DNA of 64,000 nt from Chelatococcus caeni. GTDB lineage: Bacteria; Pseudomonadota; Alphaproteobacteria; Rhizobiales; Beijerinckiaceae. The notes below the pieces were generated by a model. It saw only the letters and a program-made list of their open reading frames with translations, was not told where the DNA came from and made no database searches. Position 1 is the stretch's first letter, and each line of letters starts with the position of its first letter. This document shows, one piece after another, positions 33,907-42,210 of the stretch. The translations under genes were made by a program, and so were the position numbers. Location of the stretch: contig NZ_JACIEN010000002.1 in assembly GCF_014196925.1 (NCBI RefSeq), positions 744,001 through 808,000 of the forward strand. The letters are read 5' to 3'.

Positions 33907-34809
33907 ATGGACAGGATCGGGTTTCTGGGGCTCGGCACCATGGGTGGCCCCATGGCGCGCAACATCCTGCGCAAGGGCTATCGCGTGAAGGGCTTCGACC
34001 TGAACCGCAACGCCATCGAGGCGCATGTCGCGGTCGGCGGCGAGGCCGCGGCCTCGCTCGCCGATCTCGCCGACGGGGCCGATGTCGTCATCACCATGCT
34101 GCCCGACGGGCCGGACGTCGAGCGGGCGGTGCTGGGCGAGGGCGGGCTCGCCCACGCCATGCGCCCGGGCGCCGTGCTCGTCGACATGAGCACCATCGAT
34201 CCCGCCGTGACGCGGCGTGTCGGCCAGGCGCTTGCCGAAAAGGGCATCGCCATGGTCGACAGCCCCGTCGGCAAGACCCAGGATCACGCCATCGCCGGCA
34301 CGCTGACCCTGATGGTGGGCGGCGATCCCGCCGTGGTCGAGCGCGTGCGCCCGATCCTCGCCTGCATGGGCAGCGACTTTTTCTATTGCGGCAGTCTCGG
34401 CATGGGCGAGGCGCTGAAGCTCACCAACAACTTCCTCGCCGCCACCATCTTGTCGGCAACGAGCGAGGCGCTCGTCATGGGCGCCAAGGCCGGCCTGTCG
34501 CTCGAGCTCATGACCGAGGTCATGCGCACGACGATGGCCTGGAACAACCAGCTCGCCATCGCCCTGCCGAAGAAGGGCCTCGCCGGTGACTTCTCGCCCG
34601 GCTTCATGGTCAAGCTCGGGGAGAAGGACCAGCGGCTGGCCATCGGCATGGCGAGGGCGCTCGGCGTCGACACGCCGGTCGGCGACGCGGCCCATGCGGT
34701 GCTGGTGGAGGCCAAGACCACGGGCTTCGCCGATTTCGACGTCACCTCGGTGCTGCACCTGCGCGAGGAGCAGGCGGGCATCACCGTGCGCGCCAGCAAG
34801 GACGCCTGA
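33907..34809 (+). CDS. Beta-hydroxyacid dehydrogenase family oxidoreductase with YihU-like substrate loop
   Basis: A 300-residue HIBADH-fold dehydrogenase. The Rossmann motif is GFLGLGTMGGPMARN (5-19), and catalytic K171 with N174/N175 is in KLTNN. Instead of the canonical DAPVSGG, the substrate loop is DSPVGKTQDHA (118-128). That pattern resembles 3-sulfolactaldehyde reductase YihU (VGRTS), in which, as I recall, R123, N174 and S178 hold the sulfonate; here position 123 is Lys and 178 Ala. ATG 33907 was chosen over 33898 because AAGGA lies eight bases upstream of it. A role with an anionic C3 hydroxyaldehyde/acid is likely; sulfonate specificity is inference. Confidence 0.9.
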   Translation: MDRIGFLGLGTMGGPMARNILRKGYRVKGFDLNRNAIEAHVAVGGEAAASLADLADGADVVITMLPDGPDVERAVLGEGGLAHAMRPGAVLVDMSTIDPAVTRRVGQALAEKGIAMVDSPVGKTQDHAIAGTLTLMVGGDPAVVERVRPILACMGSDFFYCGSLGMGEALKLTNNFLAATILSATSEALVMGAKAGLSLELMTEVMRTTMAWNNQLAIALPKKGLAGDFSPGFMVKLGEKDQRLAIGMARALGVDTPVGDAAHAVLVEAKTTGFADFDVTSVLHLREEQAGITVRASKDA

Positions 34810-34810
34810 G

Positions 34811-35830
34811 ATGACGGAGGGCGTCCCGACGCGCCGTCTCGGCCGCACCGACCTTGCCGTCTCGGTGCTCGGTTTCGGCGCCGCCCCGCTGGGCGGCGTC
34901 TACCGAGCGCTCTCGGACGCCGAGGCCGATGCGACGGTGGCGGCGGCCTATGACGCGGGCCTGCGCTATTTCGACGTGGCGCCGTTCTACGGCCTCGGGC
35001 TCGCGGAGCATCGCCTCGGCCACGCCCTGCGTGAGCGCCGAGGCGATTGCGTGGTGTCGACCAAGGTCGGCCGGCTGCTCCGCCCGGTGCGCGGCCGCGC
35101 GCCGGAGAGCATGTATGTCGACCCGCTGCCCTTCGAGGTCGTATACGATTACAGCTACGACGGCGTCATGCGGTCGATCGAGGACAGCCAGCAGCGCACG
35201 GGCCTCGTCGATTTCGACATCCTGTTTATCCACGACGTCAACCGGCGCTGGCACGGCGATGCCGTCGACCGCCGCTTCGACGAGGTAATGGCCGACGGCT
35301 ATCGCGCCCTCGACGAGCTGCGCCGCAACGGCCATGTGAAGGCGATCGGCGTCGGCGTCAATGACAACGAGATCCTCGTGCGCTTCGCGGAAGCCGGCCG
35401 CTTCGACTGCTTCATGCTGGCGGGCCGCTACACGCTGCTCGACCAGTCGCCGCTCGACCAGCTCTTTCCGCTCTGCGAGCGCGAGGGAATTTCCATCGTC
35501 TCGGCGGCGCCGTTCAATTCCGGCATCCTCGCGACCGGTGCGCGTCCGGGCGCGAAGTTCTTCTATGCCGATGCGCCGCCTGCGATCCTGGAGCGGACGC
35601 GGCAGATCGAGGACGTCTGCGAGCGTCACGGCGTGCCGTTGGCGGCGGCGGCGCTGCAATTCGCGCTCGGTCATCCGGTGGTGGCGAGTGTCGCCGCAGG
35701 CTTCAGTTCGCCCGCCGAGGTCGAGACCAATGTCGCGATGATGCGCTTTCACATTCCGCCCGCCTTCTGGGAGGAGCTCAAGGCCCAAGGCCTCGTCCGC
35801 AAGGAGAGCCCGACCGCCAACACGGCGTGA
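34811..35830 (+). CDS. Aldo/keto reductase (L-fucose/D-threo-aldose 1-dehydrogenase type)
   Basis: A 339-residue AKR with the full catalytic tetrad D55, Y60 (FDVAPFYG), K85 (VVSTKVG) and H141 (ILFIHDVN). The VYDYSYDGVMRSIEDSQQRT segment is typical of the fucose/galactose/pyridoxal 4-dehydrogenase branch, which oxidises free sugars at C1 to lactones with NAD(P). Its ATG is one base after the preceding stop. In this module it could form the lactone that the SMP-30 enzyme opens. Confidence 0.92.
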   Translation: MTEGVPTRRLGRTDLAVSVLGFGAAPLGGVYRALSDAEADATVAAAYDAGLRYFDVAPFYGLGLAEHRLGHALRERRGDCVVSTKVGRLLRPVRGRAPESMYVDPLPFEVVYDYSYDGVMRSIEDSQQRTGLVDFDILFIHDVNRRWHGDAVDRRFDEVMADGYRALDELRRNGHVKAIGVGVNDNEILVRFAEAGRFDCFMLAGRYTLLDQSPLDQLFPLCEREGISIVSAAPFNSGILATGARPGAKFFYADAPPAILERTRQIEDVCERHGVPLAAAALQFALGHPVVASVAAGFSSPAEVETNVAMMRFHIPPAFWEELKAQGLVRKESPTANTA

Positions 35831-35868
35831 GACGAGCGCCCTTCGGGCGAAGCACAGAGGAGGCGCCC

Positions 35869-37074
35869 TTGGAAACGTCTCGCGCAGGCGGCCGGTGGCC
35901 CCTGCCCATCACATCCGTCGAGGCCTTCACCATCCAGGTGTCGGCGAAAACCGTCTGGATCCTGCTGGAGCTCGGCTTTGCCGACGGGATCGCCGGCTGG
36001 GGCGAGGCGACGCTCGCCGGAGCGGAAGAGGCGGTGCTCGCCGAGATCGGCCATGCCGGGGCGCTTCTCGCCGGCCGGTCCTTCGCGGGAGCGGGCGAGG
36101 CCCTCGCCGGCCTGCGCAGTGCCCATGCCTCGCAGGCGCGGCTGACGGTGATGCGTGCCGTCGAGCAGGCCTTCCTCGATGCGCTTGCGCGCCGTGCGGG
36201 CCTGCCGCTCGCCGCCCTGCTCGGCGGGCCGGAACGGCAGGCGGTTCCGGTCTACGCCAATATCAACCGCGGCATCACCAACCGCTCGCCGCAGGCCTTT
36301 GCCGCACGCGCCCGGGAGGTCGTGACGCAGGACGGCTACAGGGCCGTGAAGATCGCGCCCTTCGACGGGCTCGACTGGGCCCGCGTCGACCATCAGGCGG
36401 GCACGCGCCTCCTGAGCGCCGGCCTGGCCCGCATCGCTGCGGTGCGCGAGGCGATCGGTCCCGATGTGGCGCTGCTTGTCGATTGTCACGCCCGCCTTTC
36501 GCCGGTGATGGCGCGCACGGTCCTGCGCGAGGTCGGTGACGCGGGCCTCTACTGGCTCGAGGAGCCGCTCGCGGAGGACGCTTTCGACGCCGAAACGGGG
36601 CGGGCCTTGCGCCATTTCGCCAATGACCGCGGCATCCGCATCGCCGGCGGCGAGCATCTGGAGAGCTTTGCGGAGGCCCGGGACTTTCTGGCGCGCGGCA
36701 CCTGCGATGCCATCCTGCCGGACCTGCGCTGGACGGGCATCCGCACCGGCCTTGCCATGCTCGAACTGGCGGCGGCCTCGGGCGTCGGGGTGAGCCTCCA
36801 CAATCCGGTCGGGCCGGTGCTCGACCGGATCAGCGTGCAGGTGGCGGCGGCCCTGCCGTCTTTCCTCATCCTCGAACGGCAGGTGCGCGAGAGCCCCCTG
36901 TTCGACGCGATCCGCGGCGGGCCGCAGGAGCTCGTGGAGGGTGCGGTCCTTCTCGATGACGCGCCCGGTTTTGGCCCGGAACCGGACCGGGCGCTGCTGG
37001 AACGCTGCACCCGCCAAGGCTTCATCCGTCCGGCGAGCCTTGCCGGCATCGCCGGCGCCGGCGGCGATACATGA
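35869..37074 (+). CDS. Mandelate racemase/muconate lactonizing enzyme family protein (acid-sugar dehydratase-like), copy 1
   Basis: A 401-residue enolase-superfamily enzyme. Probable residues: K161 (AVKIAPFDG), metal ligands D205 (LLVDCHARL), E231/E232 (YWLEEPL) and E262 (AGGEH), and H311 (SLHNP). Members abstract the alpha-proton of a carboxylate to dehydrate or isomerise sugar acids. The start is a TTG at 35869, five bases after GAGGAGG; an in-frame GTG at 35827 overlaps the previous stop but has a hairpin (35837-35849) between it and the ribosome-binding site. It is last in the importer operon. The substrate is unassigned. Confidence 0.9.
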   Translation: METSRAGGRWPLPITSVEAFTIQVSAKTVWILLELGFADGIAGWGEATLAGAEEAVLAEIGHAGALLAGRSFAGAGEALAGLRSAHASQARLTVMRAVEQAFLDALARRAGLPLAALLGGPERQAVPVYANINRGITNRSPQAFAARAREVVTQDGYRAVKIAPFDGLDWARVDHQAGTRLLSAGLARIAAVREAIGPDVALLVDCHARLSPVMARTVLREVGDAGLYWLEEPLAEDAFDAETGRALRHFANDRGIRIAGGEHLESFAEARDFLARGTCDAILPDLRWTGIRTGLAMLELAAASGVGVSLHNPVGPVLDRISVQVAAALPSFLILERQVRESPLFDAIRGGPQELVEGAVLLDDAPGFGPEPDRALLERCTRQGFIRPASLAGIAGAGGDT

Positions 37075-37092
37075 TCGCGGCGGGCTTCTGCA

Positions 37093-37770
37093 TCAGAGCT
37101 GGGTCGGCCCGTTGCGCAGGAGGGATACCAGCATGGCGCCGGCGCGCAGCCGGTGCTCGCGGTGGATGCGGGCGGCGGCTTCCGGGTCGCGCCGCTCGAT
37201 GGCATCGACGAGGGCCTGGTGGTCCCTGTTGGAATCCGTTGGGCGCGGACGCAGCGTCAGGGTCAGCATGCGCACGCGGTAGGTCTGGTCCCAGAACTGG
37301 TAGACGAGCGCGCGCAGGCGCTTGTTGCGGCAGGCCTCGATGAGCAGCGTGTGGAAATGGCCGTCGGCCCGCGCCCAGGCCTTGAGGTCGTCGGCCGCCA
37401 GCGCGTCCTCCATCTCCTGGACGGCGCCCTTGAGGGCGGCGAGCTCCTCGGGGCCCAACCCGGTGCGGGCGATCTCGGCGGCGGCGTCCGATTCGAGCGC
37501 GGTGAGGATCTGGTAGATCTCGGCCATGTCGTCGGCCGAAACCGGCAATACGCGCATGCCGTGGCGCGGGCGCACCTCGACCATGCCCTCGTTGGCGAGC
37601 CGAATGAGAGCTTCGCGGACGGGCGTGCGGCTCATGGCGAGCATGGCCGCCAGCTCCTGCTCGAGCATCATGGTGCCCGGCGGCATCTCGTTGTCGAGGA
37701 TGCGCCGGCGGATCTCGCCATAGGCCCGCGCCGTGAGCGACATGCGCTCTTCGCTGTCTCGGTTCTCCAT
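37093..37770 (-). CDS. GntR-family transcriptional regulator (FCD subfamily)
   Basis: A regulator of about 225 residues. The N-terminal winged helix has YGEIRRRILDNEMPPGTMM and LAMSRTPVREALIRLANEG. A C-terminal all-helical FCD domain (DGHFHTLLIEACRN, later EHRLRAG) normally binds metal and a carboxylate. Starts at GTG 37785, ATG 37770 and ATG 37743 are all possible; 37770 is used here. It is the last gene of the SMP-30/dehydrogenase/Gfo-Idh operon. A TTT-NN-GTATAC-NN-AAA element at 41007-41022, upstream of that operon, is a candidate target. Confidence 0.9.
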   Translation of the reverse strand: MENRDSEERMSLTARAYGEIRRRILDNEMPPGTMMLEQELAAMLAMSRTPVREALIRLANEGMVEVRPRHGMRVLPVSADDMAEIYQILTALESDAAAEIARTGLGPEELAALKGAVQEMEDALAADDLKAWARADGHFHTLLIEACRNKRLRALVYQFWDQTYRVRMLTLTLRPRPTDSNRDHQALVDAIERRDPEAAARIHREHRLRAGAMLVSLLRNGPTQL

Positions 37771-37807
37771 CCGCACGATCGTCACTGCCCTCCGTCTGCC
37801 ACTCTAT

Positions 37808-38830
37808 CTACACCGGTTCCCAGTCCCGTGCCGCCGACCGGTAGATCGCCTCCTCGATGCGCAGGTTGACGAGGTAATCGCGGCCGGTGTTCACCACGGG
37901 CCGCCCATGGCGCAGATGGTCGACGACGTGGCGCTGCAGCTTGTAGACGCTGTCGCCGGCAAATCCACGCCGTTCCCATTCATAGGCGATTTCCTCCTCG
38001 GCGTTCTCCCCGAAGCGACGGAAGAAGAGACGACCGTAGCCGTCGAGGCGCAACGTGCCGTTCTCGCCCTCGACGAGCATCTCGCCCATCGTCAGGCGTC
38101 TGTCGTCGGCGGCGTGGTCCGAGAGACGGTTGCCGTCGAAGAGGGCGGCGGCGCCGTTAGCGAGGGAGAAGACGATGATGCCCGCGTCCTCGCCGCGCAG
38201 TACGGGATTGACCCGTCGCAGCCGCGCATCGACCCCCGCCACCTCACCGAACAGGAAGCGGAAGGTGTCGATGAAGTGGATCGCCGTCTCGTGGATGAGG
38301 AAGCGCTCCATGGTCTGGAAATAGGGCTGGCGGTCGAGATAGGCCCGCTCGCCCCGCCCGTCGCCCGGCCGCAGGCGGAAGCTCGCCTGGTAGAGCGGCC
38401 CCACGAGGCCGGCATCGATGAGTTCCCGGATCTTCAGGTGCCAGGGCTCGAAGCGGAAGTTCTCGTGCACGATCAGCGGGATGCCGGCGGCCTCGGCGAG
38501 CGCGACCGTCTCCTCCGCCTCCGCCAGGGAGCGGCAGAACGCCTTCTGGCAGATGGCGGGGATGCCGCGCTCGGCAGCGAGGCCGACGAGCTCGCGATGG
38601 GATGCAGGGGGCGCGATGATGTCGAGGAGGTCCGGCGCAACCTCGTCGAGCATCCGCGCGGCGTCGGCATAGACCCCCGGAATCGCGAAACGCTGCGCGA
38701 AGGCCGCCGCCTTGTCGATGTCGCGGTCGCAGATGGCGACGATCTCGACGTCGTCCATCCGCGCCCAGGCATCGTGGTGGAACTGGCTGAAATAGCCGGC
38801 GCCGATGGTGGCCACGCGCAGCCTGGTCAT
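37808..38830 (-). CDS. Gfo/Idh/MocA-family oxidoreductase
   Basis: A 340-residue NAD(P)-dependent sugar/cyclitol dehydrogenase-like protein. The Rossmann start is ATIGAGYFSQFHHDAW; a C-terminal alpha/beta domain includes FLIHETAIHFIDTFRFLFG with two His. The family EKP motif is altered to QKA (95-97): the Lys is kept but the Glu and Pro are lost. Substrate unknown. It is followed 22 bp later by the GntR gene and preceded by the isopropylmalate-dehydrogenase-like gene, so it belongs to a four-gene operon. Confidence 0.9.
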   Translation of the reverse strand: MTRLRVATIGAGYFSQFHHDAWARMDDVEIVAICDRDIDKAAAFAQRFAIPGVYADAARMLDEVAPDLLDIIAPPASHRELVGLAAERGIPAICQKAFCRSLAEAEETVALAEAAGIPLIVHENFRFEPWHLKIRELIDAGLVGPLYQASFRLRPGDGRGERAYLDRQPYFQTMERFLIHETAIHFIDTFRFLFGEVAGVDARLRRVNPVLRGEDAGIIVFSLANGAAALFDGNRLSDHAADDRRLTMGEMLVEGENGTLRLDGYGRLFFRRFGENAEEEIAYEWERRGFAGDSVYKLQRHVVDHLRHGRPVVNTGRDYLVNLRIEEAIYRSAARDWEPV

Positions 38831-38833
38831 GGC

Positions 38834-39964
38834 TCAGGCCCGTCCGCCGGCCGCCACCCGGGCGGTGTCGTTATCGATGGCGGCGAGGATGGCGCGGGTC
38901 ACCGCGGCGGTATCGGCATCGCCGCCGAACTCGCAGGTGCGCAGGCGTCCGTCGGCGAAGGCCGCGTCGATCGCATCGGTGATGAGCCGCGCCGCCGCCC
39001 GCGCGCTCGGAGCCGCGTGGCGCTCGCCCAGCCAGTCCAGCATCATCGCCGCCGACTGGAACATCGCCGTCGGATTGGCCTTGCCCTCACCGGCGATATC
39101 CGGCGCGCTGCCGTGACAGGGCTGGAAGACGGCATGCTCGTCGCCGATGTCGGCGGAGGGGGCATAGCCCATGCCGCCGATGAGGCCGGCCCCGAGGTCC
39201 GACAGGATGTCGCCGAACATGTTCTCCGTCACCATGACGTCGAACTCCCAGGGCTTCAGCACCAGCGAGAGCGCCATGGCGTCGATATAGACGTGGTCGG
39301 CCGCAAGATCGGGGAAGCGTGCGGCGCGCTCGTCGAAGATCTTGCGGAAGAAGGCGAAGGAGGCAAAGACATTGGCCTTGTCGACGCAGGTCACCCGGCC
39401 CTTGCCGCTGCCGCTGCCGCGCCGGTCCTCGGCGAGGCGGAACGAGAAGTCGAACAGGCGCTCGCAGACCGGGCGCGTGATCACCATCGTGTCGCGCGCC
39501 TCCCGGTCGTCCGTGACGACGCCCTTGCCGCGCGAGGCGAAGAGACCTTCCGTCGATTCGCGGATGATGACGAAGTCGATGGCCTCGGCCCGGGGGCTGG
39601 CGAGCAGGCTCGGCACGCCGGGGATCGTGCGGATCGGCCGCACGCCGGCATAAAGGCCGAGGTCGAAGCGCAGGTCGAGCTGCGGGGCGATCTCGGTGCC
39701 GTCGGGATAGCGGATGTGCGGCATCCCCATGGCGCCGAGGAGGATGGCATCGGCCTTCGCGCAGGCGTCGAAGGTCGCCTTCGGCAGGGCGTTGCCGGTC
39801 TCGCGATAGGTGTTGGCGCCCGCCTCCAGCCATTCGTAATCGAGCGCGACATTGCCGACCCGGCGCATGGCCGCCTCGAGGACGTCGATGCACGGCTGCA
39901 TGACCTCGACGCCGATGCCGTCGCCGGGAAGGACCGCGATGCGGAAGGTGGAGGAGGGGTTCAT
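38834..39964 (-). CDS. Isocitrate/isopropylmalate dehydrogenase family protein (tartrate dehydrogenase-like)
   Basis: A 376-residue beta-decarboxylating dehydrogenase. It shows the N-terminal LPGDGIGVEVMQPCIDVLEA, IIRESTEGLFASRGKG substrate/cofactor region, catalytic Lys in VDKANVF, and Asp metal ligands in FGDILSDLGAGLIGG. Such enzymes oxidise and decarboxylate 2-hydroxy-dicarboxylates such as isopropylmalate, tartrate or malate with NAD. Lone location among catabolic genes, away from leu genes, favours tartrate/D-malate-like activity. Both ends are close to or overlap neighbours (four bases with the SMP-30 gene). Confidence 0.92.
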   Translation of the reverse strand: MNPSSTFRIAVLPGDGIGVEVMQPCIDVLEAAMRRVGNVALDYEWLEAGANTYRETGNALPKATFDACAKADAILLGAMGMPHIRYPDGTEIAPQLDLRFDLGLYAGVRPIRTIPGVPSLLASPRAEAIDFVIIRESTEGLFASRGKGVVTDDREARDTMVITRPVCERLFDFSFRLAEDRRGSGSGKGRVTCVDKANVFASFAFFRKIFDERAARFPDLAADHVYIDAMALSLVLKPWEFDVMVTENMFGDILSDLGAGLIGGMGYAPSADIGDEHAVFQPCHGSAPDIAGEGKANPTAMFQSAAMMLDWLGERHAAPSARAAARLITDAIDAAFADGRLRTCEFGGDADTAAVTRAILAAIDNDTARVAAGGRA

Positions 39965-40989
39965 TCTGCGGATGCTCCGTTTGCGGGGTAGGGACCGGTC
40001 GCGGCAAGCGAGGCGAGCGGGCCGAGCGGATGGGACCAGTGCACCGGCGGCGCGCCGGCGACCGGACTGCGGAAGGAGAAGAGGCTGTCGCCGAGCAGGC
40101 AGCCCAGCCAGGCCGTCGAGAGATCCGGCCCGCCGAAGGCGAGGCTCGAAATGTTGCGCAGGAGCCTGCTGCGGACCGTGTCGAGATGCGGGCGCCCGAG
40201 CCGGCCGGCGGCATAGGCCTGTTCGACGGCATCGAGGTGTCCCGCGTCCGCATCCTCCAGCATCACCTCCTGCCCGCCGTCCGGGGTGACGCGGATGAGG
40301 CGGTTGCTGACGATCGACGTGATCCAGATGCCGCCTTCCGCATCGAAGGCGAGGCCGTCGGGAAAGGTGCCGGGTCCGAAGGTGGCCACGACTTCCTTGC
40401 CGGCGAGCGAGCCGTCGGCACGCAGCGCGTAGCGCGACAGGCGGCGGGTGAAGGTCTCGTTGACGTAGAGATAGCGCCCGTCCGGAGAGACGTGGCACTC
40501 GTTGGTGTAGCCGAGCCGGTCGGCGACGATGCGCGCGCCCCGGCGATCGATGCGCACGATGAAGCCGTCATCGACATCGGGCCGGTAGCCGAGGTCGCGC
40601 GGCACGCGGCGGGTGCTCACCGTCACCCAGAGCCCGCCATCGGCATCGCGGTAGACGAAGTTCGTCGCGGGGAAGGGACGCCCGTCGATTTCCGTCGCGA
40701 CGGGCTCGATGCCGCCGTCCGGCTGGAGGCGGAAGACGCCGCCTTCCTCCGCGCCGAGATCGGCGAGGAGGAAGCTGCCGCCCGGCTCGAGGGCGATGCC
40801 GTTCGGGCGCATGGTCCGCGGCGCGCCGCGCGCCGTGATGCGGCTGACCTGTCCGTCCGCGCCGATGATCGCGACGCCGCCTTCGCCGTGCCAGTCCGCC
40901 GTGAAGACGAGGCCGCTCGCGTGGGCGATGACGCATTCGGGCCGCACGAGGCCGGAGCCGACGGCAGTGAGACTGGCGAGTTCGATCAT
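39961..40989 (-). CDS. SMP-30/gluconolactonase family protein, copy 2
   Basis: A 342-residue beta-propeller protein, longer than copy 1 and more distantly related. Propeller motifs include NGIALEPGGSFLLADLG, SPDGRYLYVNETFTRRL and FPDGLAFDAEGGIWIT. It likely hydrolyses a sugar lactone; a strictosidine-synthase-like fold with another role is possible. It is the first gene of the minus-strand operon that ends with the GntR regulator, and its promoter region contains the candidate GntR site. Confidence 0.88.
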   Translation of the reverse strand: MIELASLTAVGSGLVRPECVIAHASGLVFTADWHGEGGVAIIGADGQVSRITARGAPRTMRPNGIALEPGGSFLLADLGAEEGGVFRLQPDGGIEPVATEIDGRPFPATNFVYRDADGGLWVTVSTRRVPRDLGYRPDVDDGFIVRIDRRGARIVADRLGYTNECHVSPDGRYLYVNETFTRRLSRYALRADGSLAGKEVVATFGPGTFPDGLAFDAEGGIWITSIVSNRLIRVTPDGGQEVMLEDADAGHLDAVEQAYAAGRLGRPHLDTVRSRLLRNISSLAFGGPDLSTAWLGCLLGDSLFSFRSPVAGAPPVHWSHPLGPLASLAATGPYPANGASAE

Positions 40990-41006
40990 GGTTGACGGTG
41001 CACTCG

Positions 41007-41022
41007 TTTGTGTATACGTAAA
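41007..41022. promoter_or_regulatory. Candidate GntR operator between SMP-30 and TTT genes
   Basis: TTTGTGTATACGTAAA has outer TTT/AAA and a central GTATAC in palindromic register, separated by two unmatched pairs. It lies 17 bp upstream of the SMP-30 start on one side and 75 bp before the TTT binding-protein start on the other. TTGACG at 40992-40997 could be a plus-strand -35. Confidence 0.4.
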
Positions 41023-41097
41023 TGAATACCGGATCGTGAGAAGAAATCAATAGCCCGGTCAACCGGGGCCGGAATGAAGACCAGGGAGGAAGGAACC

Positions 41098-42117
41098 ATG
41101 AGAAAGTTCATGGGTGGGGCAGGTGCCGCAGCCGCAGTGGCGCTGGTCGCCGCCGCGACCGTGGCGCGTGCCGAGGATTATCCGGCGCGCGACATCAGCG
41201 TGGTCGTCGTCTGGGCGGCCGGCGGCGGCACGGATACGGTGAACCGGCTCATCGCGGCGGAGATGCAGCAGCACCTGCCGGCGCGCATCAATGTCGTCAA
41301 CCGCACCGGCGGCGTGGGCGGCTCGGCCGGCATGAGCTTCGTCTACGGCCAGCCCGCCGACGGCTATACGCTGGCCGGCATCTCGGAATCGAACGTCACG
41401 GCAGGGGTCCAGGGCGGCTGGGATCAGCGCTTCGAGGTGTGGCAGCCCTTCATCGTCGGCGGCTCGCCCGATCTCGTGTCGGTGTCGGCGAATGCGCCCT
41501 ATCAGACGCTCAAGGAGCTCATCGAGGCGGCGAAGGCAAAGCCCGGCGAGATCCGCGTCGGGGCGAGCGCCGCGGGCTCCATCCACCACCTCAACCTGCT
41601 CGCCCTCGAGAAGGGCACCGGCGCCAAGTTCAACTACATTCCCTATGACGGCTCGGCCCCGGCGCAGAATGCGGCCGTCTCGGGCGAGGTCGCCGTCGTC
41701 GTCACCTCCCTCGCCGAGCAGCAGCAGCTCATCCGTGCCAAGCGCCTGCGCCCGCTCGCCATGCTGACGCCGAACGCGGTCAGCGTGGAAGGCATCGGCG
41801 ATGTGCCGTCCGCCTTCGCCGATTTCCCGGACCTCAAGGAGCACCTGCCCATCCAGCAGGCCATCGGCTTTGCCGTGCGCGCCGATGCGCCGGACGCGGT
41901 CAAGAAGACCCTGACGGATGCCTTCGACAAGGCCGTGCAGTCGGACAAGGTGAAGGGCTGGGCGGCCCAGAACTTTTACGAGATCTCGGGCAAGAGCGGC
42001 GAGGCGGCGCGCGAGGAGTTCCAGCGTCTCGAGGGCCTGTTCGCCTGGACGCTGCACGAGCTCGGCGCCGCGACCGTGAGCCCCGAGAAGCTCGGCATTC
42101 CCAAGCCGGCGAAGTGA
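41098..42117 (+). CDS. Tripartite tricarboxylate transporter substrate-binding protein (TctC/Bug family), copy 1
   Basis: A 339-residue periplasmic receptor. It has a Sec signal (MRKFMGGAGAAAAVALVAAA ... ARA) and then the Bug-family start YPARDISVVVVWAAGGGTD with NVVNRTGG. Bug proteins bind carboxylates through backbone contacts, usually di- or tricarboxylates. GGGAGGAAGG lies just before ATG 41098. It is followed by the small and large membrane subunits, so the set is complete. Confidence 0.93.
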   Translation: MRKFMGGAGAAAAVALVAAATVARAEDYPARDISVVVVWAAGGGTDTVNRLIAAEMQQHLPARINVVNRTGGVGGSAGMSFVYGQPADGYTLAGISESNVTAGVQGGWDQRFEVWQPFIVGGSPDLVSVSANAPYQTLKELIEAAKAKPGEIRVGASAAGSIHHLNLLALEKGTGAKFNYIPYDGSAPAQNAAVSGEVAVVVTSLAEQQQLIRAKRLRPLAMLTPNAVSVEGIGDVPSAFADFPDLKEHLPIQQAIGFAVRADAPDAVKKTLTDAFDKAVQSDKVKGWAAQNFYEISGKSGEAAREEFQRLEGLFAWTLHELGAATVSPEKLGIPKPAK

Positions 42118-42210
42118 GAAGCCGGGGCGGGTCGACCGCTGGCGCTGAAGGCCGGCGGCCGAGCCCGTCCCGTCCCTGCCGTTGTCACCAATGCTCCCGC
42201 GGGGTGCGTC

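Noticed and set aside
37733-39991. 752-codon plus-strand open frame
   Set aside because: Antisense to the Gfo/Idh and isopropylmalate-dehydrogenase-like genes; no domain.
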